Source: Salvator merianae (lineage: Eukaryota > Chordata > Lepidosauria > Squamata > Teiidae). From it: a stretch of DNA of 64,000 nucleotides. Below are positions 1-10,739 of this stretch, in pieces. The notes under the pieces were generated by a model. It worked only from the letters and a program-made list of their open reading frames with translations, did not search any database and had not been told where the DNA came from. The stretch spans positions 127,755,936-127,819,935 of the forward strand of contig QVOM02000034.1 in the NCBI GenBank assembly GCA_003586115.2, in the 5' to 3' direction. The position numbers and the translations under genes are program-made. Each line of letters begins with the position of its first letter. Within the stretch, counting starts at the first letter, position 1.

Positions 1-384
1 TCATCTAAAGCAGGGGCCTCCAGAGATAATCTTAACAGGTGTGATTACATTCCCGTGAGAGAAGGTGGGATCTCAGATACCGTGGGTCCCAGACAACACC
101 TGGAATTACGTACAAAAATAAAGTGTGAATTGATGAACATTTGCTTAAGGCTAACAAGTTGTTTTTCATCCAGCAAGTCCTGGTAAATAACCTGATATTG
201 TAAAGTTACAGATTTTTTTCAAACAACTTTCAAAGTCAATTTCTACTATTTTACCATTATTTGCCAAATAAATTTAGAACAAACAAACAGCACTGACTTT
301 TGCCAACTTCCATTTAGTTTGGCTTATTACCAACTCAGACCAAAAATACAATCAACTGAAAACCTTCTGTGGATGTTTGCTCAC
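1..384 (-). other. TSEN15: TSEN15 intron 3, 5' part (window edge)
   Basis: This AT-rich stretch follows the GTGAGC donor of TSEN15 exon 3 on the minus strand. I looked for the next TSEN15 exon on this strand and did not find it, so exons 4 onward lie outside the window. I recognise no repeat or RNA gene here. Confidence 0.7.
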
Positions 385-520
385 CTCTCATGGCTGAATG
401 ATTCATGTACAGGAGTTGGCACAACCACCTGCAAATCTTCACCCTCTCTTTCTCGCCCATGGAGACACACAAGCTGGAGTTCCACTAGCCCAGTGTAGGA
501 TACCTCATGCCAGTTTCGAA
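385..520 (-). CDS. TSEN15: TSEN15 coding exon 3 (partial gene)
   Basis: This is the third coding exon of the tRNA-splicing endonuclease subunit Sen15, covering about residues 81-126. The 136-nt exon is bounded by a CAG acceptor (521-523 on the plus strand) and a GTGAGC donor (379-384). It starts two bases into a codon and ends two bases into the next (intron 3 is phase 2). The translation contains [18 protein letters not shown] and then DLQVVVPTP, which I recognise as the core of the Sen15 nuclease-like fold; the human protein has WHEV, ELQLICL and TVVPTP at the same places. Sen15 is a structural partner of Sen34 in the TSEN heterotetramer and carries no catalytic triad itself. The last codon is completed in an exon outside the window. 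Confidence 0.9.
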
Positions 521-689
521 CTGAAGTGCATATTGAAAACATGTTTATATTTTTAACCATTAAAACATGTTCAGTAATAATAGCAGATGGAGTAATAAAA
601 AAGAGAATTAATTCAAAGTGAAAACACTTGAATCTTCAAAGATGCCCATGTATGTGATGAAGGAATTAGTCTTCCTATTACTATTTTGT

Positions 690-1410
690 TAATATTTATT
701 CATTTAAAACATTTATATACTACTTCTCATTAAATCAAAATTTCAAAGCAGTTTACAAGAAAAATTAAAAAAGAGAAAAGAGAAAAAAAAATTAACAACA
801 CAGTTAAAAACTGGATAGGTTAGGAAAAGGCAAATATTCTTTCAGGGAATGCCTGGGTAAAGAGATCGCTCCAGGCAAAGGCACCTTGTGAATAGGAGAA
901 GGAAATGCATTCCATAAGGTAGGTACTACCACGGAGAAGGCCCTACAGATGATCTCAGAGCTCTTCCAAGGTTTTAACAGAGGAGGGTTCTTTACAGTAC
1001 AATGGACCAAAATTGTTTAAGGCCTTATATGCCAAGAATACAATCTTGAAACTGGCCAAGTACCTTACAGGCAACCAGTGCAACTGAGTAAGCATAAGTG
1101 TGCTTATTACCCAAGAAGGCACCCTACTCAGCAGCCTGGATGCCACATATTGCACTAGTTGCAGCTTCCAGAGCAGATACAAGGGTAAGCCCCACATAGA
1201 ATGGGTTACAGTAGCCTAAACGCAAAGCTAGGAAGGCATGGACAACAGTGGCCAGGATATCCCTGTCCAAGTAAGGGAATAGCTGATATATCAAGTGAAG
1301 CTGATGATAGGCACTCCTAGACACAGAGATCACCTCGGCCTCCATGAACAAAGATGGCTCCAAGAGCTCTCCCAAACTATGTATCAGTTCCTTGATCAAT
1401 GTAATTGTTT
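690..1410 (-). mobile_element. L2-like LINE fragment, reverse transcriptase C-terminus and 3' end
   Basis: The minus strand encodes, across several frames, peptides typical of the C-terminal part of L2-type LINE reverse transcriptases: RDILATVVHAFLALRLGYCN, then VQYVASRLL, then QLHWLPVR followed by FKIVFLAYKALN. Frame shifts separate the blocks, so the copy is dead. The 3' end (690-760) has the LINE tail motif found again near 15832 and 37712. The family (L2 versus a relative) is inferred from these motifs only. Confidence 0.65.
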
Positions 1411-2240
1411 CCTATATACCTGTCAGAAATTTGAACAGGGGTCAATAATCCACAGCTCTATTCTTTCATTTACTTTGCAGAGAGAACAATTTGATAATGT
1501 GATTTTAGAGGGAATAAGAGAATTTTATCTGATTGGTTATATTTGAAAAACGGCAAGAATTTGGGTTTGGTTAGTGGTAAGGTTTTAGAAGCAAAATAAA
1601 GGTATAAAAGCAGGACTGTGAAAGAGAGCAATGCAAATTTCTCAAAAAAAGTGTTACTCGAAGAAAAAGCTGAGAAAGAAGAATTGAAAAAAGATCAACT
1701 TTTTGAATTGGTTGAAAGTGCTACAGAGAAAGAAACAGCTTGTTAACTACAGAGATGGAAAGCATATAGTGCTATGTAGTTTTTGCTGTATTGCTTCAGT
1801 CTGCTCCTGCTATATGGAAAACTGAAAAAGCTTCACCTAGTAAACGTTTCTTGTTTGGATTCTGACTACTATGTCTTTTTGAATTCTTATTCAATGGTTT
1901 CTGCCCTTGCTATATTACCACTGTACAAAGCACAGAGGTTTCAGAGACAGGCAGGCAGAACTTGTAAAAGTGGCAGCAAAACTCAAGTGATGCTTATCAA
2001 ACATACATATTCTTAATAGTCAGTTATCTCAAACCCTATTAAGCACAGTAGAAGGAAAGCCTGGAGATGGTCTCCTGGGCCCCACCTTATCTATTAGAGG
2101 CTGAACACACCTGCAATGGGGACTTTTACTCTTCTCAAAAGGGTTCCTTGTTCCTTGTGGGAACTCTAGATGGATGAAGGAGACTTCCACTAAGTCATTC
2201 AACATTCAACATTTGGAACAAAAAGAAGTGTAGCTAGAGA

Positions 2241-2436
2241 GAACATAAGAGGAGCCCCTGCTGGATCATCTAGTCCAGATCCTGTTTCACGCAGTGGTCC
2301 ACCAATTGCTTCTGGGCATTCTCAAGCAGAATAAAAAAGCAAAACCTTCACCTGCTCTTGATTCCTTGCAAATGGCCTTCAGAGGCATCTTGCCTGTCTC
2401 TCTATTCTGGAGACAGTATCTAGGAGAGTCCCCTCC
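2241..2436 (-). mobile_element. CR1-type LINE 3' fragment (copy A)
   Basis: The block beginning GAACATAAGAGGAGCC on the plus strand is the reverse complement of a CR1 3' untranslated end. It matches the other copies at 10196, 37180, 53140 and 61001 through shared phrases such as CACCAATTGCTTCTGGGCA and TTCACCTGCTCTTGA. It is 5'-truncated and keeps no coding sequence. Confidence 0.75.
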
Positions 2437-3156
2437 TCATTCTTCCCCTTCAACTATATGTAAGGAAAATCGTTCTGTTACTTTGTTATTATTATTTAGT
2501 GCCTCTCTTTTCAAGGATGCCTGGCACTGTCCATTTTCAGCCTCACAGCAACCTGCTGAAGCAGGCTAGTTTGAAGGGTAGTGATTTACCCACACCTTCA
2601 TTTCTCTGGAAAATACAATCTGAGAGAGAAATACATATGTGCGAGTGTGTGTCTATAAAAAGTGAATTTAAGATGTCTTGGATTTAAGTCTTTTGTAAAT
2701 GGGAAGCTCATATTAAACTACACAGACTCACTTTCATAAATAAAGCCTGTATTATACTTGCATGCTTCCAAACTGTGTGTGAGGACAAATGTGAGTGAGG
2801 TTTTCCTTGCTCTAACATCACCACTTTATTCTGTACCACACTAAAAACTGTAATCTGCATTCGCATGCATGCACAGATAAGGTTACAAGAGAAAACTTGC
2901 ACATAAGTGTGAAAAATAATCACATGTAACGCTGAGTGGGGTGTGCACATCAAACCAATACAATCTAATTAAGCCAATAAGAATCTTTTGCAAGTAAAAA
3001 CACCTGTATGCTATCAACCTACTTTGGGTTGGATAAAACAGATCTCTTACAATATACAAAAGGCATTCAAGGCACTTGTTTTAAAGCAGAGCATATGCCC
3101 TAACAGTTTGGATTCTTTCATTTCAGTTCCTTTCGAAGGTACAACAGCTAACTTAC

Positions 3157-3238
3157 CTTCTAAGAGATCTAAGTAAACTAAGAACGCAGCATATACGCCA
3201 CCACTGTCAGCCACATCCAATGACATCATCTTTGTGAA
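3157..3238 (-). CDS. TSEN15: TSEN15 coding exon 2
   Basis: This 82-nt exon encodes about residues 54-80 of the tRNA-splicing endonuclease subunit. Read on the minus strand it starts at a TTTCAG acceptor and ends at a GTAAGT donor. The translation includes KMMSLDVADSGGVYAAFLVY followed by LDLLE; human Sen15 has [24 protein letters not shown] at this point, a close match. It starts in phase 0 and leaves one base for the next codon, joining exon 3 to read V-R-N-W-H-E-V. A small retroposon sits directly upstream of its acceptor (3252-3339), and a second copy of the acceptor lies 101 bp farther out. Confidence 0.92.
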
Positions 3239-3352
3239 CTGAAAGATATAACAATAATGAAGTAGGCTTAGTCTATGAAAGCTCATGCTACCAACTTCTT
3301 TCTCTCTGTTAGTCTCTAAGGCGTTACTAGACCCCCTTGCTGAAAGATATAA
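3239..3352 (-). repeat. Direct repeats flanking a retroposon: duplicated 3' splice site
   Basis: Positions 3239-3251 and 3340-3352 are identical 13-mers, reading TTATATCTTTCAG on the minus strand. The inner copy is the polypyrimidine tract and AG of the TSEN15 exon 2 acceptor. The 88 bp between them belong to a repeat family seen elsewhere in the window, so the pair is best read as a target-site duplication. Confidence 0.85.
3252..3339 (-). mobile_element. Small retroposon next to TSEN15 exon 2
   Basis: The minus strand reads CAAGGGGGTCTAGTAACGCC at one end and GACTAAGCCTACTTC near the other. The same sequence recurs at 30665-30745 in the plus direction, and part of it at 32577-32650. Flanking 13-bp direct repeats suggest insertion by target-primed reverse transcription. 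I do not know the family's formal name. Confidence 0.7.
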
Positions 3353-3576
3353 TGGGAAGCTATGAGTGTAAGAACTATACTGGGGTAAAAGGAAAGGAAA
3401 CAAAAACATCTCACAAAAGAAAAACCAGAATACAAATTTACCCATAATTTTTTGGAAGTGTTTTTCCACTGTCTCCAGGAACTTTCGGCAGAACCCCAAG
3501 AAAAGCACCAACACACACATTCTTTCAGACCTGTTAAAACAGTTACTGCTCGATAAAGTCTGTTGAAAGCCTTGCA

Positions 3577-3640
3577 GACTGCATCCGGATGTTGCTTACT
3601 TATTCCGCTATATTTGGATATTCTGGAATAAAGCATGGAC
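3577..3640 (+). mobile_element. Half of the ~140-bp hairpin element
   Basis: GACTGCATCCGGATGTTGC followed by a TATTTGGATATTCTGG core matches the left arm of the hairpin elements at 40108, 40787 and 59461. The right arm is missing. Confidence 0.7.
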
Positions 3641-5789
3641 TCCAGCCTCTATTAGCTCCATCCAGCATAGCCAATAATCAGAGGTATACAACTATGACAT
3701 GACATTTATGGGTGCTTATGGGCCAGTCAAGGCTTTTTCTGGTACCTGCAATGACATCTGAATCCACTGGAACAAAATGGCCAAGCAAAGGCTTTATGTT
3801 AAACTCTCCATTCTCAGCCCCTTTACAGTTTTTACCGGATACCTCCTCCTATTGCCAGGTAGGAAAGCAAGAGTGTTCCATATTTGTTCCAATTTCATTT
3901 TCTCTTGAATGATTTACCCCAACCATTTTTTAACTTTCGAAGAATTTACACAAGCCCACATTTATACTTTTGGTGATACAGGAACAATTAGTCATATCTT
4001 CTTTTATTGCTCTTTCTACCCTGACTTATGTTCAATAAGCTCTCCATTAATGGTGGTGATTCTTACCATATCTATCTCCTTGCTGTTTGATATATCTTGA
4101 CAGGTTGGCAAGTTTTGTTCAGTTGCCATTAGGGGCCCATCCAGACTAGTCCTAAAATGCGAGATTATCCCAGAGCTATGCTGGGATTGTCATACGTATC
4201 TGTGGCAATTCCAACACAGTCCCGGGAAAAAGGAGTGGAATCCCACATTATCACTATTCAGGAAAAATCAACGCTCATTGTGGGTCTTTCCCGAATAGCA
4301 AAATTACTTACCTATCAGAATGCTTGCTTTCACCATGGACCTTGAAGAAAATAGCCCACATGTGTGCACACCACCAAAACTGGTGATCATGCATGCACAA
4401 TCACACATTTCTAGGTATTTTGTGTCATCAAAATACTTGGAAATAAAGGCCTCACCATTCCAGACAGGTAAGTGCCTATCTGGCAAGGACAGTGAGAGGC
4501 AATTTGGGGGTCCAAAAAAGATCCTGCATTTTTCTCTTGCTGTCTGGAGGCAGCCTTTGCTTTTTATATATTTTACAGGTTGTTTTTGTTCTTTGTTGTT
4601 TTAATATATATTGTATATGTATTTTTATCTTAGTATCCATCAGATTTTATTGATCCAAGTTCATAATAAACGTACTGACTTTTGACCTAAATATACAATC
4701 TGGAGTAGGTTGCTAGAATAAGACCTAACCTCTGACTATACAGGTCCCAGTTCAAGCCCAGGGTAGTCGCATTGTCAAATATCTGACATCAGTAGTGACA
4801 AAGTCATGGGCCAGGTTCCACCCACACAATGTAGTTCTTCAGCTAATTCATGTCTTCTTTGTGTTAAGAATTAAAAGCTAAGAAAACAAAATATTTGAGT
4901 TATAAAGTTAGCCTTTTATGAGCTTCAAGATGCTAAAACTTTCCCAGACCTCAGATTGCTTATGTTACACAACTACCAAAATAAGCTCTCTTTTAGCATG
5001 CCAAACTTATAAGCGGGTTATGACTGGGAAAATCACAGCAGCAGATCACGGAGTTCTGCATCCTGACCAAAAACATTGTTACCCCTGACTCAGCTCAGAC
5101 AGAGAACTATTGTAAATACTCCTATGACACTTTTATATGGTCAATTAATATTTAGAGCTCCAAAACTCTTACCTATAACTAAGCTGAATACGTTGTGTTC
5201 TGATACTTTACATTCCCTTGGCAACTGAATTCTGAATATTATTTTTGTTCCTCAACAACTATAATGCCCTAAATGGCTTTGGCACCAAATATCTAAAGAA
5301 ACTCTTCTCCCTTATGGACATGTCTGTATCTTAAGTCCTACAAGGAAAGTCCTCCTGGTTGCACCTCCACTTTCAGTAATTAAAGGAGTAGTGATCCAGG
5401 ATTGGGTCTTCTCAATCGTAGTCCCTAGACCATGGGCTAGCCTCCCCTCCTCCCCAGGTGCTTCTGGCACCTTCAGCCACCCACACTCTTAGAACTGCGT
5501 ATTCATTCTGCAAGCTGGGCATATAGTACAATATATATATTTATTTTAAGTCCGTGATAAATGCATATACCGATGCATATACGCGATGGCATTTTTTAAA
5601 TATTTTTTTGTCCCACGCTGAAAAACACCAGATAACAGCCGTGTGTTTTGCGCATAGCCGAAGGTACCAAATTACAGCATCTTACGTAGAGACTTTGAGC
5701 ACGCTGCCGGCGAAGGAAACTTAAATGAGCTGGCTCCAAATAAATGAATAATTAAATACATTTTATAGATGGCATTGATGCATAGGACA

Positions 5790-6290
5790 AACACATTTGG
5801 GAGAGAAAAACCATCTGATGCTGATGCTGATGAAGCAGAACCCCGCGAAATCGCCGATACGATACCCCATGAGGCAACTCTTTTGCTAGACAGGGAGGCA
5901 TTGTACAAGGGTAGGGGGTTTGCTTCCCCAAGGGATCAACCGGTACTAGCCCCGGTCCGTCACTAACCGTGGGATGAGCTGCAATCCAGTTCCCGCGAAG
6001 CGCCCATTGCTCTGTGTCTGCGCCCCCCTCCTCCTCCTCCTCCTGGCCAGACAAACTGAACCCCTCAACTGACGAACCGCTGACCGCTTTTGCAACGTGC
6101 CCGGAGCTGCTCCCCGGCACTTCCATAACCGATTGGCGTGTGTACTCCAGCTTCGTTCCGCACGGTGTGCCTCAGCTTTCTAAGTCCTGTACAGAACACA
6201 TGACCGAGCGCTAGAGTTCCCATTTCCGGCAAACAAACGTTTAGCCAGAATAACTGGGCAGGCTTTCTTTCGTGCAAGGATAAGGTTCTC
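5790..6290 (-). promoter_or_regulatory. TSEN15: CpG-rich promoter region of TSEN15
   Basis: CpG dinucleotides are frequent here, unlike the surrounding AT-rich DNA, and the block covers TSEN15 exon 1 and about 160 bp upstream. No convincing TATA box is placed for a minus-strand start, consistent with a housekeeping CpG promoter. The transcription start site cannot be fixed from sequence. Confidence 0.6.
5968..6126 (-). CDS. TSEN15: TSEN15 coding exon 1 (start)
   Basis: This exon encodes the first 53 residues of the tRNA-splicing endonuclease subunit Sen15. The ATG at 6126-6124 has G at -3 and G at +4, a good initiation context. The exon is exactly 159 nt and ends at a GTTAGT donor, in the right phase for exon 2. 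The N-terminus is low-complexity: Ser/Gly-rich, then an acidic QEEEEEGGAD run written by GAG/GAA triplets at about 6018-6043. Only the end, W-I-A-A-H-P-T, resembles the human end of exon 1 (W-M-G-T-H-P-K). The assignment therefore rests on position, phase, CpG context and that short match. The protein works in the nucleus in the TSEN complex, which removes introns from pre-tRNAs. Confidence 0.85.
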
Positions 6291-6602
6291 AGCATCGATG
6301 GACTTGCAAGTTGTTGCCAAAGTATATTCTTGAAAATATAGTAAACGCGTGTGTAAGACAGCAGAAGGACGTTTTAAATTTTAGACTCGGAAATATAAAC
6401 TCTCAACTTCTCCGAAATCGTTTTCTAACTCAAACTGACTTTAATGCAAATACTTGTGAAGATAAAGTTAACTAGAGTAAAATGGGTCTCTCATACTATG
6501 CAGAAAGAGACACAAAAGATGCACAGTGTAATTTAATAATAACAGTGGCAATAGTATTTATAGACCAAGACTAAACATCACCCCCTCCAATCCTCCCCAA
6601 TT

Positions 6603-6690
6603 GATACTGGTCTCCATTTAGAACTAGGAGCATCTCATCCCACTAGATACTGGTCCCCAGTTTGAACTGGGAGCAGCCTTTCCTAGTTCA
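6603..6690. repeat. Two degenerate 43-bp tandem units
   Basis: GATACTGGTCTCC at 6603 recurs as GATACTGGTCCCC at 6646, each followed by a related GAACT(A/G)GGAGCA. Further weak echoes of the motif continue to about 6800. Confidence 0.55.
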
Positions 6691-7586
6691 TGGTGGTTTA
6701 CTTTTTCAGCTGAGAGCACTCATTCCAGTTCTTACTGGTTCCATCCCCATTCATACCAGTTTTTGGTTTGAAATGTCACTTCCCTTCCCAGTTCTTACTG
6801 AGAACACCATTAGCAGCTGAACTTTAAGTATGAAGCCCAGCTCCGGTGCATTCCACTCTATTGTCTAATTATACATGAATACTGTATAGGTATGGGAATA
6901 AACGAGGCAGTTGCCTGGAAAATAGAAGGCCTCTGTTTTGATCCCAGGTTTCCCCATAAGAAGAAACAATTTTTTGTCTGCTAAGAAAATGACATGGATG
7001 TGTCACGCTCCACTTGGTTGTCCCAGACACCAAAAGGGCAAAGTATAGTTATACAGATTTGTATTTTCTTGTTATTGTTGTTGAAATTTGCATTCAAGAT
7101 GGGTGAATTTATGTTCTTGATGGATGTATTGGAAGTCACCCTGAGCTCCATTTTGTTGGTGAGGTGAAATGTAAACAAACAAACTTTGGAATCCTGCAAG
7201 GAAGCATTTTGCCTGCAGACTGTGGGGGAAATGGGCTGGGAAGGTGTCAGCGCTGTTAACATGTCCATCTCTGTCCCTTTCACAGACACAACCTTTCCCC
7301 TGTGTTGTGGTTTATCTCTGTATGTGCTGATAGCATTCCGCTTAGGAAATGCTAGCTGTTTGAAAATTCAAGGCTGTAGTGGTGTGAGCATAGTATGGCT
7401 TGTGGGAACTAAGCAAGAATAGAAAACTTGAAATATGCTTTGATTTTTTGGACTGTTTGAATTTTTTAACAAAAGTGAAGATGCAGTGGAAGCTATCCTT
7501 CATTTACCTTGGGCAACACCCTGTTCTGTTGTTGGCAGGGCACCACAGTCTACTCTCAAAATGCATATCTCCTTTCTCTCCTATCG

Positions 7587-7705
7587 CTGCAAGAAGGACA
7601 ATGTATCAACATTTTCCTCTCTTGACTCTGCAAGAAGGACAATGTATCTCTGTTTTCCTTTCTCTCTCATGCTTGCAAGAATGAGGACACTGTATTTCCT
7701 CCATT
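7587..7705. repeat. Three degenerate 41-47-bp tandem units
   Basis: The phrase CTGCAAGAAGGACAATGTAT occurs at 7587 and 7628, and a diverged third copy begins near 7674. Each is followed by a TTTTCCT-type pyrimidine stretch. Confidence 0.6.
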
Positions 7706-7839
7706 TTACTTTGGCAATACAAAAGTGAAACAATGCTTCCTTTAATTAAAAAAGAACTTTTAAGAACATTCCTTTTATGCCAGAGTTTTATATACTTAGT
7801 ATAGTAGTGGGCAACTATGATTAAGTTAATGTTTTAATT

Positions 7840-8115
7840 AAAAACATGGTGATTGCTGCTAGAATTACCTATGCACAAAAATGGAAAGGAGATAAAATAT
7901 CTCCAGTAGATGATGGGTTGGTTACAATGATGGATCTTGCAGAGATGGACAAATTGACTAACTTATTGAGAAACAAGACTGTGGATAAGTTTGTTTAAAA
8001 CTGGATACCCTTCATTGACTTTTTACAAGAATTAGAGAATGACCTTGTTATCACTGGATTTGAAGAATAAAGATGAAAGAATACAAGCTGGAAGAAGAAG
8101 GGAAACCAAGAGGGG
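7840..8115 (+). mobile_element. L1 LINE remnant, ORF2 C-terminus
   Basis: The plus strand reads ITYAQKWKGDK, then MMDLAEMDKLTNLLRNKT and NWIPFIDFLQELEND with stops between. These match the C-terminal region of L1 ORF2 (A-Q-K-W-K, K-L-T-x-L-R-N-K, W-x-P-F-I-D-F-L). It is a 5'-truncated, broken copy followed by an A/G-rich tail. Confidence 0.65.
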
Positions 8116-8804
8116 CAAGAAACAAGAAATTTTTGAAGATGGGGGGAAGCCAAAACGTAATGAACAAACGTTATCTATATGAACATACCCATTTGGGAAC
8201 AAGATGTATGTTTTATGTATTCCAAAAAAAGAGAGGATTTTTACGAAAAACTGGCACTATACTTTAGCAGCTCTAGGGTGAACAACACAATACGTCTTTC
8301 GTCAAGAATGCTAGGGAGTGGGGTGCATGCTGGTTGGTGTACATCTCAGCTGCACCTGTTTGGGGGTGCAATTCTCTTAGCCCAACAAATAACCCATGTC
8401 ACTATCAATTTTGCCATCGGCACCACACAACTACAGAGAGGGACACGTGCTGCTGTGGATGTCTTGGGGGAAAGTGAGGAGTAGTCCATTTGCTGACCGC
8501 TAACTTCACTATCATGGTAAGTGATCCCCACATGTTCCCTCCGTTTCACTGACCTCTCCCTGCTTTTATGCTACTCTGAAATTGCACAATTGCACAAAAG
8601 TGCAATTGCAAAGGAGCAGAAATTGAGATCTGTCCTTTAAGACGCTTTACTGTGTGGTAGATGTGGAACTGATGTTCTGCTTGAGTGGATACAGGCTGGA
8701 GGGGGAGAAGGAGCAAACAGCAAATGACCAGTATCGCCACCAACATACTTGCATTCTACTCATGATACTTTAATGGTAAATCCTGTGCACACCTATTTGG
8801 GTAT

Positions 8805-8863
8805 GAAGAAGAAGAAGAAGAAGAAGAAGAAGAAGAAGAAGAAGAAGAGGAGGAGGAGGAGGA
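8805..8863. repeat. (GAA)n/(GGA)n microsatellite, SINE tail
   Basis: About 44 bp of GAA units pass into five GGA units. The tract is the reverse complement of the TTC tail of the SINE beside it. Confidence 0.95.
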
Positions 8864-9097
8864 GTTGGTTTTTATACCTGGCTTTTCTCACCCGAAGGGA
8901 CTCAAAGCGGCTGACAAACCTTCTGTTCTTCTCCCCACAACAGACACCTTGTGAGTTAGGTGGGGCTGTGAGAACTCAGAACGGAGCTGTGATGAGCCCA
9001 AGGTCACCCAGCTGGCTTCATGCAAAGTGCAGACTCGAACTGGGAGAGTTCCAGATAAGAGTCTGACATGCTAACCACAAGGCCAAACTGGCTCACC
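8805..9097 (-). mobile_element. tRNA-derived SINE with GAA/TTC tail
   Basis: On the minus strand a tRNA-like head containing TTGTGGTTAGCATG is followed by a body with GGGTGACCTTGGGCTCATCA, then AGCCGCTTTGAGTCCC, and ends in CTCCTC and then TTC repeats (8805-8863 on the plus strand). The element at 54294 is the same family. The layout resembles squamate tRNA SINEs; the exact subfamily is not identified. Confidence 0.8.
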
Positions 9098-9811
9098 TAT
9101 TAAGTACTATTGATAGATTTTTAATTTCTGGGTTACAAGAGAGTTGTCAGTCGCTTTGCCTTCAGGGCTTGATAAGGTAAAAAGGTTGCCTGGACAAGCT
9201 TCATAGCTATTTTATGCATGCTTAGTTATGAATATTTAACCTTACAAAGTATGAATAAGGATTGCCTTGATACTTTTTCACATGTTGCAAATGTCATTTA
9301 TATTTACAGTGCATTTAGTGTTGCTCTCCAAAGGATTGCAAGCTAAATGTTGAGAAAACGGACTCTTTCCAGGATTGTCATAATCCAAATTATCCAGAAT
9401 TATGCAGGTAGCCTGACTGAAGTGTGTGCCCAAAGAACAACAAACAGTCTGCTCACTGTAAATGAGAAATTAGTTGTTTTTACTTATTAGAATTTTATTT
9501 TAATTTGCTAAGGTTAGGGGAAAATCTGCCTTCAGTTAAGAACAATTATAGGCTGGAAATCTGCTGCGGATGTGGTAAAGAAAATATAAAATGGATTGTG
9601 CCAAAAATTAAGACAAAACAGCAGCCCAGAAACTGAATAACCGCTGGACACTGCCAAAGTGAATAAAAACAAATCTCAAAACAAATTGTTAAATATGTTT
9701 AATTATTTATCCAAAGGTTTCCTAGAAACTGTTCTGATATGAGCTCTGAATAGAATATATCAGTGTGTATATGCATCTCTAAGTGTCATCAATACGAAAC
9801 TTTTTTTAGTG

Positions 9812-9835
9812 ACACACACACACACACACACACAC
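9812..9835. repeat. (CA)12 microsatellite
   Basis: A pure CA dinucleotide run after GTGA, between the two genes. Confidence 0.95.
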
Positions 9836-10195
9836 GGATCATTTAAGTAGAGGGTGCTCTCCTATTTGGTCAGCTAGGTGACTGTGAGTGGCTCAGCTGT
9901 ACAATACTTAGGTTTTAATCTACCTTCAATCCACTTTCACAGTGAGAGAACTAAGTAGCAAAGGGCCTTTCCTCACTTACCCGTGTCCTGGTAGTGCATT
10001 ATCCTCTTCCAGGCCTCTCTCTTCTGCATGCTGGTGCAGAACACAGAGGTCTCACCCTGGTAGACTCCTCCATTTTCATTGGATAGGGATATTTTATCTC
10101 GTACATTATTTTTATATGTTGATTTTAAATATACTAAGAAATTTTTATGTACTTGAATTCTAGTCATTAACTGTATAAATAAATTCAATTCAGTT

Positions 10196-10426
10196 CATAA
10201 GAGGATTCTGGCTGGATCAGACCACAGTCTAGCTGGTTCAGCATCCTGTTTCACACAGAGGCCCACCAATTGCTTCTGGGCACTGTCAAACTGAAGACAA
10301 AGACAAAAAATTCACCTGCTCTTGACTCCCTGCAAAATTCTTTTAGAGGCATAAAGGCAGTACCTAGGCTTCTAGTAGCCATTGATACAGGTGTTCTCTA
10401 TGAATGTAAAGCTATCCAGGCTGGAG
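10196..10426 (-). mobile_element. CR1-type LINE 3' fragment (copy B)
   Basis: This diverged copy of the CR1 3' end shares CACCAATTGCTTCTGGGCA and CTAGTAGCCATTGATACA with the other copies. Its tail starts in the CATAAGAGGA motif at the left. Confidence 0.75.
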
Positions 10427-10739
10427 TTCAGTGAAGATGTTGGTTGTTTACATAACGTATAGGAAATACTATGTATTGCATTGTGGTATTACATCGCTCC
10501 CCGCGGGAGAAGCATTTTACGCTTGAAAAGTAGTGTAGAAATGCATTTATACCTAAAGCACTGGTTTTACTATGCAAATATGGTGAAAAGCGCCCAGGTA
10601 GTGATTTAAAAAAAAAAAAAAATCCCCCAAATGCCCCCCTCAATAGGTGCTGATATTTCCTCCTGGTTGTTTGTATTGCTGTTCTTACTAGTAGTACTAA
10701 CTTTTGCTGAGGTGCCTTTTCATCCTAGGGTGTTAAAAA

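Larger units (their letters stand above)
521..3156 (-). other. TSEN15: TSEN15 intron 2
   Basis: This phase-1 intron runs from a GTAAGT donor (3151-3156) to the CAG acceptor at 521-523. It holds an L2-like LINE fragment (690-1410) and a CR1 3' fragment (2241-2436), both on the minus strand. At 1624-1746 a short open stretch reads as a lysine/glutamate-rich helix and may be LINE debris. The remainder, about 1750-2240 and 2440-3150, shows nothing I can name. Confidence 0.7.
3239..5967 (-). other. TSEN15: TSEN15 intron 1
   Basis: This phase-0 intron runs from a GTTAGT donor (5962-5967) to the TTTCAG acceptor at 3239-3244. It contains a target-duplicated small retroposon (3252-3339) and half of a hairpin element (3577-3640). 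The stretch 3650-5780 is AT-rich unique-looking DNA in which I recognise nothing except short low-complexity patches. Confidence 0.75.

Noticed and set aside
6603..7705. CRISPR-like direct repeats
   Set aside because: The repeats are few, diverged and tandem without unique spacers, in vertebrate DNA.
8749..9066. Open frame with a poly-lysine run between the genes
   Set aside because: It is the GAA tail and body of a reversed SINE.
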